This document shows, one piece after another, positions 1 through 12,276 of a stretch of 64,000 nt of DNA. The notes under the pieces are model-generated. The model worked only from the letters and a program-made list of their open reading frames with translations, did no database searches and was not told the DNA's origin. The DNA comes from Emydura subglobosa (lineage: Eukaryota > Chordata > Testudines > Chelidae): positions 6,189,105-6,253,104 of the forward strand of contig ML679974.1 of assembly GCA_007922225.1 (NCBI GenBank), written 5' to 3'. How positions within the stretch are numbered: position 1 is the first letter of the stretch; each line of letters opens with the position of its first letter. A program made the translations under genes and the position numbers.

Positions 1-129
1 TGAGTAAATACCATTATATACTTTGACATTACTAAGAGGTAACTACTATGATAATATTTATACCTAGTTCTTATATGATGCTTTTCATCAGGAGGTCTCA
101 AAGGAGACTTTACAAAGGTCTACAAAGGG

Positions 130-255
130 GGTCAGTATCATCTGTCCTATTTTACAAATGGGGAAAGCACAGGAAGGTGAAGGGACTTGCCCAAGGTCAT
201 CTAGCAGGACAGTGGCAAAGCAACTCAGATCTTCTGAATCATAGTCAAGTGCTAA
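130..255 (-). repeat. MIR SINE fragment
   Basis: The stretch has the MIR core in reverse: TTTTACAAATGGGGAAA, then GACTTGCCCAAGGTCATCTAG, typical of the minus orientation of MIR. It is old and diverged. Confidence 0.65.
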
Positions 256-1211
256 TTTATCTTTACAAACCATGAGATAAATTGAATTTTATTCATTACA
301 CACATTCTGGGCATCTGATCCTATTTGAACTATGTCGATGTTTGGCATATCTGTCAGTGGTGCTAGCTGGCATATCTATTACTTCACTCAATCTATTTTG
401 AGGGTATCTGTACAGTTGCTAGTTGCAGAGAGTGATTTCACCACCAAAAACACAATCTGAATTGACATAAAATTTGTGAGCTAACTAATACAAGTCACTA
501 GTTTTGAAAATTAATTTTTGTTAAGGCATTGACTCGTTTTGGATTTTTTTTAGCACAATTACAGCCCATTCCTGCAGTCCTTACTCCTAAAAAACACCCA
601 CTAATCTCAAATAGGAGTTTTGAATGGGCAAGGTCCATAGTTCTTATTAACAATCCATCGACTGGTGTTGTGTTGACTTGCTTGAAGTTGTTCTCTTCTG
701 TATTTGGTATGTAAAGCTGACAAACAGAGGGCTGGGTTGCTATTGAAATTGCTTTGGCAGCATGAAAACAAGTGTACAGGCTTATTTGCAGTGTATGAGG
801 ACTTTGACATACTATACTTTAAAGGGCCTCACACTTTTAACACATTTGTCTCTAACTTATGCCAATTTCTTTTTCTTCAATCTCCAAACAAAGTGAGGAT
901 TGTCAATTGCTAACACTACAGAATCTTAACATCTAGGTCCAGATACTGAGTATATTTAATTTGTCACTGTTTGTATGATTGCTGAATGAAGAGAAAAAAA
1001 AACATCAAGTGGGCCAAAAAGAATAACTGATCCATCAGGGGACAGCACTAAAATACCCACCTGAAATGCAGGCACTCAGACCCAGTAGATGCATCCATCT
1101 TTCTAAGCCATTCTCAGAAACACTACCTCCAAAAAGCTGTGCTTCTAAGAATGAGATCATTGCACTAGCAAATAGCTTTGTCTGATCCAGTAACAACATT
1201 TCCAGAGGTAA

Positions 1212-1312
1212 AAACAACGAGAGTCCTGTAGCACTTTAAAGACTAACACATTTAATTTCTGCAGGCATAAACTTTCATGGGCTGCAACCCACTTTGTCAG
1301 ATGCAAGAAACA
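1212..1312. repeat. Foldback-type element fragment (abundant in turtles)
   Basis: Contains GAGTCCTGTAGCACTTTAAAG, ACTAACACATTTAATTT and TAAACTTTCATGGGCTGCAACCC followed by a CAGATGCA end. I recognise this as a high-copy reptile repeat, normally flanked by inverted ends. A TA-rich microsatellite (about 1325-1353) follows. Confidence 0.55.
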
Positions 1313-1324
1313 GAAATCAGATAG

Positions 1325-1353
1325 GGGTATATATATACGTATATATATATACA
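1325..1353. repeat. TA dinucleotide microsatellite
   Basis: Alternating TA with one CG interruption (TATATATATACGTATATATA). Confidence 0.8.
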
Positions 1354-2244
1354 TCCAAGGGTAAGGAACAACAATGGGGAGGGGAGGCCATTTCCAGAGG
1401 TAACACTTCAGTTTGTCTTGGCGGTTTGTGTCAGAATTTTTACTGGCTTTTTAAAAGTAATTACAGCTTTAATACAAAAGGGGCACTTTGCAAGAGATCA
1501 CACAAGATCCATCCCTTTCATTTTATCGTCACCTCTGTAGATCTACATGACAAGGAAAATTAGCATAACTACATTAATGGCTGCATTGGATTAATCTATT
1601 TGACTGGGGACAATAGGACAATACCTCTCTGCTCTGATGTCCTATCCATTTCCCCACCCCCACAAGACTCCCACAAGTCCCTGTAATCCCTTAAGCATCC
1701 ATTTCCTGTAGGGGGAGGGACTGGAGCAGCAGGTACTTTGGGGGTGCAGTAGAGAATGGAGGAAGAACAGCAGCAAATATCAGCTCCCTCACTCCAACCT
1801 TTGATAGGCTCACTAGAGTTTTTCCCAGCCAGCCCCTTATTAGGCCCAGCAGATTCTCCTGATCCTAAATAGGGTTTTCAGCACCCATGAACCTAAAGAG
1901 AATTGCTGGGACACTAACAATCCTATTTAAACTCAGCAAGTTCATTGGGGACAAACAAAGCTGCTAAAACTGGGGGATGGAAGGATTAGTGAGCTGGCCC
2001 GCAAAGGCCACATTAAGGCTTGTAGATGGGCCGGGATACTCTTCACAGGACTCCTATGGTTCATGGGGCTCAGGGCAAAGAGTCTCCTCACACCTGCAGC
2101 AGGGGAGGGGCAGGTTGAGAGACTACTGCTGAGCCTCACAAGGCCCCAAGTGACTGATGCACCCTCTCAGGCGCAACTCCAGGTCTGTGCAGCCAGAGTG
2201 CAGCTCCCCTCACATGGGCCTCTAGAGAGCCACAAGGGAGGTCA

Positions 2245-2365
2245 GGTGACCAGACGTCCCGATTTTATAGGGACAGTCCCAATATTCAGGGCTGTGTGTT
2301 ACTTGTACAGACACCTATTACCTCCCTACCCCATCCCAATTTTTCCCACTTGCTCTCTGGTCACC
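2245..2365. mobile_element. Short DNA element with GGTGACCAG / CTGGTCACC ends
   Basis: Inverted ends GGTGACCAG and CTGGTCACC bracket about 120 bases with CGTCCCGATTTTATAGGGAC and CCCAATTTTTCCCACTTGCT. I recognise this as a common short non-autonomous repeat of turtles. The class is not certain. Confidence 0.6.
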
Positions 2366-3319
2366 CTCAAATGGGGGGGAAATGCTGTACTCTCCATAAT
2401 CCCCTTTGAAGACCCACAGGAATGGGGGATGCCGCTTGTGTGGATTTTAGGAGATGAACAAGAGTAGGAGTTTGCTTCCTCAGACCTCATACCCCACTTA
2501 GGCTGATGATCTCCTCCCATCCTGTATGCCCCAATCTCTTGCTATGGGTATTTGTAAAGAGTTTTCTCTAATAAAAAGGTTGGGTGACCTGAGCTTTGAA
2601 TTTCCAAACTTTCAAAGGTTCAGGATTCTTATAAGCTTTCTCTTCGCTTTGTATTCCACTCCCCTTACTAATGTAGGATTTTTTAACCCTTAAATAACCT
2701 CCTTAACATCTCTGAAGATTTTGGCTGGAGAATAACATCAACTTGGAAAAGACAGAAAAAAGAGACAAGGAACAAGTCCAGCAAACATTGCAGCTTTTCA
2801 AAGCTATGCGGGTGATGGTAGCATTGCTATAAGCATTAGGTAAATTCTTAATAACTGCAGGAGCTTCTTGACAGAGTGGTACACACATGACTAGCTCTCT
2901 AATGGGAAAACCTTTAAAACTGAACTTTTAATGGTTTAAAGTTGTACACCTTTTTGTGCCTGGAATACTTGTAATAGATTTTTCCATCAGAGTTTCTCCA
3001 AGAATGCGTTGCTGCTCACATGGTGCCTGTTTCTATCCTGTAATTTCTGCCTCTCCAGAGTGTTAGACAAAATACTACAAAATACATTTTATTATTCTAT
3101 TGATTGAAAATGAAGAGGCTCCTAAGTGAAACAAAAAACCTTTCTATGCGGTCAGAGGGAGCAATTAGTCTGTATGATAACTCCCTCCTGCACTCCGCAG
3201 AGAAATACATGTATAGGAGGAGCCTAACCACCTTAACTCAATTTTTTAGATCTAACTTTTCAGAAAGAGCAGGTTGGACGAAGTCCCATAAAGAGATAAT
3301 TCAGTCATTATTGTATGTT

Positions 3320-3334
3320 GGGGGGGGGGGGGGA
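3320..3334. repeat. G homopolymer
   Basis: Run of about 14 G. Similar runs occur at about 7470 (G), 11153 (C) and 55717 (G). Confidence 0.8.
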
Positions 3335-3896
3335 GTTCAGGAGGAAGGTAAAAATCCTCAAAGGAAACCATTAAAACTTACAATGCGGTCCAAAGTTTGT
3401 CATTATTTATTTGTCTAAATGATGACAGGTGTGCCACTTTTTTAGGCTGCAATTGAATTACCAGCGCTTTGACTGCATGTAATGAAAACTGAAGATGAAA
3501 GAATTAGAGAAGAATAGAGAAGAAACAGAAAGACCCAAAAATAAAAGGAAATGAGAAAGGTTAGAAAGGCAGAGGGAGAGGGGTTACTAATTGCAAAGCC
3601 AGTAACTTGAGCTGTGAGCATACAATAAAAGTGTTATCGTATGGGGCTTTTATGGTGTGCTTTGGGCTGCAATCTCCCCAGGAACTCTCATATTAAGGCA
3701 ATCATTTTTTGACCCTACATTTCAGAAAGCGTCAAAGGAAAACCAACTACCAAGTCATATCCAAAATTAGCAATGTCAGGCCTATCAATCTAAAAATCTC
3801 CATTATGCAAAATCATCCTAAAAAAGACCTAAGCCATCGGATCAAACAATGGGAGCCATATTGTAATCATAGACTATGTATGTTTAAAGTTTGATT

Positions 3897-3962
3897 TCAC
3901 AGAATCATAGAATTGTAGGACTGGAAGGGACCTTGCAAGGTCATTTAGTCCAGTCCCCTGGA
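3897..3962 (-). mobile_element. CR1 LINE 3'-end fragment
   Basis: Reads ATCATAGAATTGTAGGACTGG, then AAGGGACCTTGCAAGGTC and AGTCCAGTCCCCTGG. This is the reverse of the standard CR1 3' terminus and its short tail. Confidence 0.8.
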
Positions 3963-5524
3963 CTTAAAAAGGATATAAAAAGACAGTAAGTTTATTTAAA
4001 AAACCTGAAAGATGAAATAAGGATACGACAATAGCTCTGATGTTGTCAGCACTGGATGATAAAATCCTTTTATTTTTCAGCAGAACAGTTGTTTCATTTA
4101 ACGGCAGCTTAACAACTCAAATTTAGTGTGTGTTAATATAGGGCTTCTACAAAAGTCCATTGTTAATAAAAATAAATTCATGAATTTTAGAATATTTTTA
4201 ATTGAAGCAAATGGCTGTTTAGTTTAAAACATGTCTCCTGAAATGTGGGGAAACAAAAAACTCAACAACCCCCACCTCCCTACACACCCCCACCCCCTAT
4301 GGAACCAAAAAAAATGGAACTAAGTGGAAAGAAAAGTAAAACTATTATATTTTTCTTGGTCAAGCTAAGTTAAATAAAGGAGGAAATGAAAAAACAGAAA
4401 ATGGTGAAATGCAAGTTAAATTTAATAAATTAAGTTTATTAATAAACTAATTTTTAAAAATGTTTACCTGAGCCTATTTGTAAAGAGCTAGGAAGTCCTC
4501 AAAAATGGGAAAAAAAATTAAACCTAGAAAAATATAAAAACAGCAAGAATAATAAAAAACAAGATACTGAGAGAGCAAGAGAGAGAAAGAGAGCACGAGT
4601 CTACAACTGTCAAACACCAAATAGCTGCTTTAGGACTCCAGCTACAAGAATGGCTACCAGGGGAACGTGCTGGGAAAGGCTCCCATGTAAGGGAAAACCA
4701 AAATGCAAGCTCAGTAATTGCTGTGGGCTTCAAAGAAGCAATAAACCAGGTACCTATTTAAAAGAACTTTTGATGGTAAACTAAGCCATAGGAGCATATG
4801 GTATTTCTGGTATATCATATGGCATATGAGTTTTTATAAGTACTATTTTTGTTTTTAGGAATAGGGATTATCTTTTTTTTTTTTTTTTTATTGTGTGGTG
4901 TACCTTCCAATTTTATTATCTTATGCATCAGAAATGGAGGTTCCTTGAATTACTAATCCTTTTCCAGAACTGAAATAATTGTACAAATGCTTCAACTACA
5001 GACAGTGGGGAGAAAACAAGAGGGATTCTAGACTTTTATGTTAGAGTAACAGGATCTTGTAGTAAAACATCACTGCTTCCTCCTCAGAAATGAGTCTATC
5101 CTGAAAACATGTATGGAACCAAGAGAATGAAACTTTACAAAAGGTAAGTAGATATTCATTTTTTTAAAAAAGCAGAAAAATATTGCTACTATAATTGTAA
5201 TGGAAAAATGATTACACACCCTGGGAGCGTGCCTTTGAGAAATAGGAACAGTATCAGGACAGCTCAGACCCAGCTGGCTTGGATGCACAGAGGAGCCACA
5301 GGCTGGGTCCCCAACAATAGTCTAGTGACTGTCTTCTGGGGGACTCAGCCAAGAAAGTCACACCCGGTACATTTATAAATCTTCATGTAAAACCAGTCAT
5401 TTGGCCTATCAAAGAGGGTAGGGGAATAGGAGGGATCTGGTTCTTAGCCTCTGCTCTAACAGTGCATTAGAGGTTCAGACTCCCAAGTAACAAGGAAAAA
5501 TGCTTCCCTTAAATATGAATAAAG

Positions 5525-5965
5525 CATTTAGGACTCACACTTTAAGGCCAGATGGGACCATCGTGATACTCTAGTCTGAACTCCTGCACAGAACCTCACC
5601 CACCCACTCCTGTAATAGACTCCTAACCTTTGGCTGAGTTACTGAAGTCCTAAAGACTGCACGTTACAGAGAATCCACCTTTTGCTCTAGTTCAAACCAT
5701 CCTGCAGAGAAAGGTGGAAAAAAAAATCAGGGTCTCTGCCAATCTGACCTGGGGGAAAATTCCTTTCTGACTTCAAATGTGATAATCAGTTAGATCCTGA
5801 CCATGTCTGCCTGGTGAGTCTCACTGACATCTGGAAAAGAATTTATTGTAGTGGGCTCAGAGCCCTCCCAACTAGTGTCCCATCTCCGGCCATTGGAGCC
5901 ATTTACTACTAGCTGTCACAAATGGGCAATCTCATCATACCTGGCACACTTGCTTTTTGAGGGAG
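5525..5965 (-). mobile_element. CR1-family LINE 3' region, old copy
   Basis: Starts TTTAAGGCCAGATGGGACCAT and CTAGTCTGAACTCCTG, the reverse of a CR1-type 3' end. It continues through decayed sequence (CTGACCTGGGGGAAAATTCC, TTGTAGTGGGCTCAGAGC) typical of this family's untranslated region. No coding potential is left. Confidence 0.65.
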
Positions 5966-6269
5966 CTAGAAGTAGAATGATCCATGCACTACACTGTGCT
6001 ATCAAACCAGCTGAAGGGACTTCATGAAATGCTATCAGACAAAAGTAAGTTTTATACAGATGTGTTAAAACAAGAAGTTATGATGACAATCAATGTGAAT
6101 ATATACAATACACTTTAAAGATTTTACAAACTGATATGGAAGATATACACAGAGGATAGTTATACTGTTCTGGTGAAACTTGTCAATTAATAGTGACACA
6201 GTGACATTAAACAAAGAATGCATCTCCCAAGAGACTGCATGGGAAATATTGGTAGATTGGATAGAAATT

Positions 6270-6597
6270 CAATAGAACTTCAGAGTTATGAACACCTTGG
6301 AAATGGAGGTTATTCGTAACTCTGAAATATTTGTAACTCTGAACAAAATTTATGGTTGTTCTTTCAAAAGTTTACAACTGAACATTGACTTAATGCAGCT
6401 TTGAACCACTAATATGCAGAAGAAAAATGCTGCTTTCCCTTTATTTTTTTAGTCATTTATGTTTAACGCAGTACTGTACTGTATTTGCTTTTCTCTCTCT
6501 CTGTGGTTGCCTGATTGCGTTCTTCTGGTTCCAAATGAGGTGTGTGGTTGACTGGTCAGTCCATAACTCTGGTGTTCGTAACTCTGAGGTTCTACTG
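6270..6597. mobile_element. Tigger/pogo-like non-autonomous DNA transposon
   Basis: The 25-base terminal inverted repeats read TAGAACTTCAGAGTTATGAAC on the left and GTTCGTAACTCTGAGGTTCTA on the right, and the right end is followed by CTG-TA, as in TA-inserting mariner/pogo elements. A second internal copy of the CGTAACTCTGAAATATT motif lies just inside the left end. The 328-base body has no transposase frame. Confidence 0.7.
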
Positions 6598-7244
6598 TAT
6601 CTAAATTTAAGACACCAGGATTAAAACTATTGCTCTTGATAGAGGTGCTCTGGTATGTTTAATGACCACAAGTTCTCAGGATCTTTGTCTTAATATCCTC
6701 TACAAGATGAATCCATCATCTGTGCTCTAACACCATGCTGTCTACGCTGAATCTTTTCCACTGCTGTCCACTAGCACTTTACCACCATGAACCAGACTTC
6801 TGCAAAAAAAAAAAACACTGATTGGTCTACACTAGTGCTCCCACTGATGGAAATACAGTGGTGCTACAGCAATAGGAGGAGAACTTCAGACATGCCTGTG
6901 TAGCCAAACCAAGAGGAAATGTCAGTTACTACATCCTTCATCACCTACACTGCATCCTTGCAGCCCTTGGGCAGACAAGCACATCAGGATCTCCTATCTA
7001 GCCCAGGCCTGGAGAACTTGTGACCTGTGGTAGAATCATTGAACAAGATGTATGCTCAGTGAGAGCCTGAAGTCATCCGGCAGGATGATAAGATCTCCCA
7101 GAAGCATCTAATTTCTAGCTAAAAACTTGGGTAAGTCTAAACTATAAGATATATGGAAGAGAACGTGAGAGAGCAAGATAAACTGATTACTCTTGCTGGC
7201 AAGATTAAGGCATTTATCCTATAGTGAAGGGAAAAAAGAGCTCT

Positions 7245-7500
7245 CTAAGGACAGATCTACACTACCACTTACATCGATCTAACTTACATCCCTCAGACGC
7301 ATGAAAAAAGACAGCACCGCCCCCCGAGTGACACAAGTTACAGCAACCTAAGCACGCCATACCACACTGACGCTATGTCAGCGGGAGACGCTCTCTCATC
7401 AGCATACATCATTTTCACCAGACGTGCTACAGTGGCATAGTTGCATCGGTGTTTATGTATTTAATGCGGGGGGGGGGGGCAGTAAAAATGACTAACTCAT
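7245..7500. mobile_element. Degenerate MITE of the TCTACACTA-terminus type
   Basis: One recognisable terminus (GGACAGATCTACACTACCAC, then TTACATCGATCTAACTTACA) is followed by decayed sequence with CpG-rich remnants (ACACTGACGCTATGTCAGCG). A 10-base G run near 7470 lies at the right side. The right end is not defined. Confidence 0.45.
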
Positions 7501-9844
7501 CCCCTTTCTAGTCACAATTCACAGCCAGAAGTATTTCATTAAAATCACCATGCTTTTTAAAAACACATTCTCTCTGAAATACTTTGGTATGTATCAAAAG
7601 CATGGTTTAAATTACTTAATTTCCAGTTCTTCAGCCCAAGCAGTCATGTTCATGCTTACACTGGCAGGCACAGCCTTTAAATGAGGTACTGATTTTTGTC
7701 CCCTTTCAAAATTCAGAGGCTCAGCTTCTACTGCTCTTATCCACAGTTCTAGCTTTTCCCTTCTGTTTACCTCCGCAGCTGCAGGCTGCTTCTTCAGGCC
7801 CAAGGATATAAGCAACTACTTCTAGATCCACTTTAATCATATTCCTTACTTAGTCCAGCAGCAATGCAGTTATTGAACAAACATTTGTCCTCCCTATTGA
7901 CAAAGGACACAATCATTGCAGCTCTCTGCCAAACCCCTCCTACCTACCTAGTGACTTAGAATACATGACAGTACAAAACCTGAAGTTTTGTACACAGGGA
8001 CTGTGTAGGAAGAGGTCAGTTCACGACACTAGATATTTTTGTGAATCACTTTGAAATGACTCAGGGGCAAACACATTCTAATTTATTTGGTAGCTAAAGC
8101 TAGTAACAAATCATAAGTGGAACCCAAACAGTGAGGGTGTCTGAAGTCTAAAGTTACTCCAACTGCCCTATATTTACAGTGATCAGCAGAGCCCTAGCTT
8201 CTCTCTGACTATGAGAGAGAACAGACATTCTGAATTCTTATTTCCTATTTCCTACATTTTCACATGACAAAACAAACTGTGAGGACCTAGTTACCTAGGG
8301 TTCCAGCCAGGTGCTGATTTCATACACAAACTGCCTCAGGTGAAAGGAACCCAATATTCAAAATTCAGGTAAATCCCTACTCAGGGAATCGAGCTGTTAG
8401 TATAGGGTTTCTGGCTTGTTTCCATGTTCTATTCTTCCCTTGCTTAGAGCGAGTCACTAGGTTATATGCCACCCACTAAGCAAGCCAAACTTAATTCCTC
8501 ATAATGCTTGCAGTAAGTAAGAGTTATTCTTTGCAGGGACCAAGTTGATGAAGGGCTGTTCTTGGCCTAGATGCCTTTTACTTTATAACTCAAAGAGCAG
8601 CCTGCCCTAGTGTAGAAGATACAAACATTGTCAGTGACCCTCTTTCAATAAAAGTCTAATAATACCAAATACTCAGTACAGGAATCTGATTTGTCTGGGA
8701 ACTACACACACTATCAGTTTGCAGAAAAAACAAACCACCTAGGTTCTATCAATCTGAATTTGAAAGCCGTCATCTCTGTTTTGAGTCTAGAATTTTGGTT
8801 TAATACAAGAATGGTGTCTCAAGCAATAAACCTAAATTCTCATATTATAATTTGTTGTGTTAGTATCAGGGTTTTCCTAGTGTCATGCCTGTGACTATCA
8901 ACATGATACTAATATTCTGTCTTGTATGTCTGAAAAGATGGGAGAAGAAATTTTCCATTCAACTCCTCCTTGGAAGCAGATACTGGAGCTTCTGCTCCCT
9001 TGGAGCACAGGTTGTTCTTAAACATATCTTGATGCATCTTCACAGAACGGGAAAGCAGAGAAAATGAAGTGGGGTATGGAGATCCATTAGTACTTTTTCC
9101 TGTTGGACAGAGAACTAGTGGTCTTGATACCAAGATGGAATGTTAGAAGTACGGCTGCTATTAAAAGTACAGGAAGAATGACTTTAATACTGCCAATAGG
9201 ACACCATGATTAGTCTTGTGCCCAAATATATGTAGAAGCCAAGTTGAATGGACAGATAAGGGTAGAAATATTGTAGTTAATGTTGATTACTGCAAATTTT
9301 AAATGACATATAAAAGAAGCCTTTTATGAGTGTACATAATAAAGGGAACTCCAGAAGCTGATTGTGGCTACAGTACAATCACCATCTCCAATACCCCAAG
9401 TTAAGGGTTTGATTTCACCTCTTCTGGACTTGAATGTCCCTAGTGGATTCTCATTAACTTTCTCTGCTTAATGAGAGGTAACTATTTAGAGAAGACTGAG
9501 GAGAAAGTGTTAATTGAACCAAAGCCTTTACTCCAGGGGTTCCTTATATATAGCTATGGCACTCATGACACTTTGAATACACACTTTGTACAGGAGATAT
9601 CTTCAGATTTGCTTAAGGGCTTAGCTTGTGATAATGACTCTTGTTCAGCAGCATTGGTATCCATCTCTCTGTCATTTGGCAATGGGCTTTATCTATGGGA
9701 AAAAACAATTTAAAAACTTGCCACAAAAGTCCTGGTTACCATGTGAATGGTATGGTTACGGGACTCAGCACTCCCCTCCACTGAATACAAGGTTCTGTCC
9801 ACAAAATAAGCACTGGTGCTTACTGATGAAAGCAAGAGATGGTA

Positions 9845-9985
9845 CCTCAGAAGACCTGGGTTCTGCATCCCACTCTGCCATTGACTTGTGGTGATCTCAA
9901 GTCACTTGAGCAAACTATGCTTCACTGTCTCCACCAGTACACTGGAGATACATTTCCCTACCAGTAATGTACCTGGAGCTGCTCT
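9845..9985 (+). repeat. MIR SINE fragment
   Basis: GACCTGGGTTCTGCATCCCA, CTCTGCCATTGACTTGTGG and CAAGTCACTTGAGCAAACT follow the MIR consensus order in plus orientation. Confidence 0.65.
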
Positions 9986-10344
9986 GACTGGAGGCACTAC
10001 AACTGCCACATATTTAGTGGGACACTTGAATAGACACATCAGAATTAGGACATTTTTTGGTGGCTATCTGACTGAGCCAAGGAACAAATCCTAAATGCTG
10101 ATAGAGAGGTTTAGGCCATTTTAACTGTGAACAATACTGTGAATAAGATATGGAGAGTAAAGTAAGTGTCTTCCCCATAGGCTGCAGAGAAGTAACAGAG
10201 CTGGGGATAGCACATGGGCATTTTAACTTCCAGTTAAATGTATGCAGGATACATATGTATGTAAATGTATGTAGGATGCTTCCATTTTTGAAAGAATGGT
10301 ATCCATGTATGCACTGTTGGTGGAGCTGCGTTGGGCCCAGGGTA

Positions 10345-10490
10345 TGAGACACACAAGGTGGGTGAAGTGATTTCTTTTATTGGATCAACTTCTGTTGGCG
10401 AGAGAGAGGAGCTTTCAAGGACCTGAAGAAGAGCTCGTCTTTCTCACCAACAGAAGTTTGTCCAATGAAAGATACTACTTGGGAATGTAT
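10345..10490. mobile_element. Palindromic foldback element, short deleted copy
   Basis: The left arm (AAGGTGGGTGAAGTGATTTC, then TTATTGGATCAACTTCTGTTGG) is mirrored by the right arm (CACCAACAGAAGTTTGTCC, then AATGAAAGATACTAC), with about 35 bases between them. It belongs to the same family as the longer copy at 11636. It resembles the MITE-like Chompy class reported from crocodilians; that name is from memory and untested. Confidence 0.65.
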
Positions 10491-10654
10491 TGCCTCAGAG
10501 GCACAAGGTAGTATAACAGAGCTGTGCTTTAACCCCACTGTGTGGGCTGGACTGCAACCTGACTTACACCCTATATCAGTAGGGTGAGGAAGCAAGAGTG
10601 TAAATGAGTACACTGGTCCTATGATGTTATACAAGACAACCATGGACCAGTGCC

Positions 10655-11330
10655 ATGTCAGCTCCTTTTTCCTCCTCCCTCAGGGAGTTGGGGGTGGAAG
10701 CAGCTGACACCACTCAGCCTAGGGGAGCTCTCTGCTATAGAGGCAGCTGCAGCTCCTTCACCCAGGGCCCTCACCTCAGGTCAGGTAGAGGGAGGAGGCT
10801 GACAGCTCACTGGGTTACCTTGCAAGTTGTAGCTTTGCTGTGCAGTTGCTCACCCCGCTGGCAGCAGATGCAACACTCAGCAGTGCCTGCTCCCGGGAGC
10901 TCTGCATTGCCTCCTGCCCAGGACAGGTTTTACTTCCTGCTGGGCTGCCCTGAGATGGGCCCTGAGGCATGCCTTTACTTGCTGTTGCTTCACATGCCAG
11001 GGAGGGGCTCTCCCAGTCCCTCCTGCCACAACTTGCGGCTAGAGAGAGACTGGCCAGGAGACACCCTTCTCAACTGCTGCTGCTCCAGCACCTCTCAGCT
11101 GGGGGCAGGGAGGAGCTCCCGCGTAGCCCCTTTCTGGTGTTCTTCCAGATCGCCCCCCCCCCCCCCACTCTCTCTCTGAGCAATCAATTGCTTGAAACCT
11201 AAGAGCACAGCCTCTCCCATTCCTTCTGCGCCTTTAGCTGCACATGTGACTAGAGGGGCAGGCAGAGTGTGCACACAGGTGTTGGAGCTCGGCTCAAGCA
11301 TTCATTCATGCCATACTGGGAAAATACTAC
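10655..11330. other. GC-rich block, origin unknown
   Basis: The block is GC-rich with many TGCTGC/CAGCTG runs and a C homopolymer near 11153, inside an otherwise AT-rich region. It holds a 174-codon open frame (10655-11179) that is low-complexity and resembles no family I know. There are no splice sites or conserved motifs. It is most likely repeat or neutral GC-rich DNA between two foldback elements. Confidence 0.3.
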
Positions 11331-11635
11331 TTCCCCCGCCCTTCTTATAACAGGTGCCTGGGGAGACCCAGTCAGCTGACATCAGTCAGACCAGCAGAGG
11401 ACTGCTGGAGGGAGCCTTACTGCTGCCTTTGCTAGACTGGCATCAACCCGGCCCCCCTCCCCACAACCCACACCTTTAGCTGTGAAGATGGTGGGAATAC
11501 AATTCTTCACTTAGGAGGGTGAGGCCTGAGTCCTCCCTTCGTATGCAAAGACCCCAGCCTAGATGGAGACAAGGAGAAGTGCTCTGGAGAGGGTGCATTG
11601 AGCGTGGGCACCCCCAGTCTAACCAAAAGGAGTGG

Positions 11636-12108
11636 TGCAAGGTGGGTGAGGTAACACCTTTTATTGGACCAATGTCTCTGTGGAGAGAGACAAGCTTCCG
11701 AACTACACAGAGCTCTTCCAGTCTGGGAAAGGGACTCCCAGTCCCAGCAAAATGCACACAAGGAGGAACAGATGGTTTAGCATAAGTAGTTAGCACATAT
11801 TGTAAGGGACCAGTCAAGGTGAAGTGGCCCATTAACACCTCTGTTGGCAGAGAACAAAAAAAGGAGGGTTAGTGAGCTGTAATAAACCATAAATCGAGTG
11901 TCTGTTTAGTCTGTGATTTTTAGTGTCGAGCGTGCTAAGCAATCTGCTCCATCTTGCATTTCTCTGTGATGCGAGGCGCACCTTTCTCAGACCTGAAGAA
12001 AAGTTCTGTGTGGGCTGAAAGCTTTTCCATCTCACCAACAGAAGAGGGTCCAACAGAAAGATACTACCCCACCCACCTTGTCTCTCTAATATTCCGGGAC
12101 GGACACAG
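11636..12108. mobile_element. Palindromic foldback element, near full-length
   Basis: The left terminus (CAAGGTGGGTGAGGTAACAC, CTTTTATTGGACCAATG) and right terminus (GTCCAACAGAAAGATACTAC, then CCCACCCACCTTG) are imperfect inverted repeats more than 70 bases long that include the CAAGCTTCCGAAC / GCTGAAAGCTTTTCC parts. The unique middle carries GTTTAGCATAAGTAGTTAGC and TAAACCATAAATCGAGTG. The element is non-coding and is a high-copy reptile family. Confidence 0.7.
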
Positions 12109-12276
12109 CTACAACTACACTGCATGCAAAGAGGGGTGTAGGATGCACAACAATGACTTCTGCATGAGTGAACCCTGCCACAACTTCCACCACCAAGGGG
12201 TTGGTTCTGTGGTGCAGGGCCATGGGTCTCAGTGTTGCCTTGATCCAGCCCTGGGTCTAAACTGGGTCCAATAAAC

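Larger units (their letters stand above)
256..5524. other. Intergenic upstream of EMP2, no gene seen
   Basis: Apart from the listed repeats this is AT-rich sequence with only short random frames. No exon of TEKT5, the neighbour expected upstream of EMP2 from human synteny, was recognised here or further along to 13 kb. Confidence 0.55.
6600..10340. other. Intergenic, repeats only
   Basis: Beyond the MITE at 7245 and the MIR at 9845 I see no exon-like sequence. The longest frames (up to 88 codons) have no family resemblance or splice context. Confidence 0.5.

Noticed and set aside
7612..7815. 67-codon minus-strand frame with protein-like composition
   Set aside because: No recognisable family and no clear flanking exon structure; could be a decayed fragment but is unsupported.
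10655..11179. 174-codon open frame on the plus strand, the longest in the window
   Set aside because: It is low-complexity, Ser/Leu/Pro/Cys-rich, resembles no known family, has no splice context, and lies in a GC-rich block where stop codons are rare by chance.
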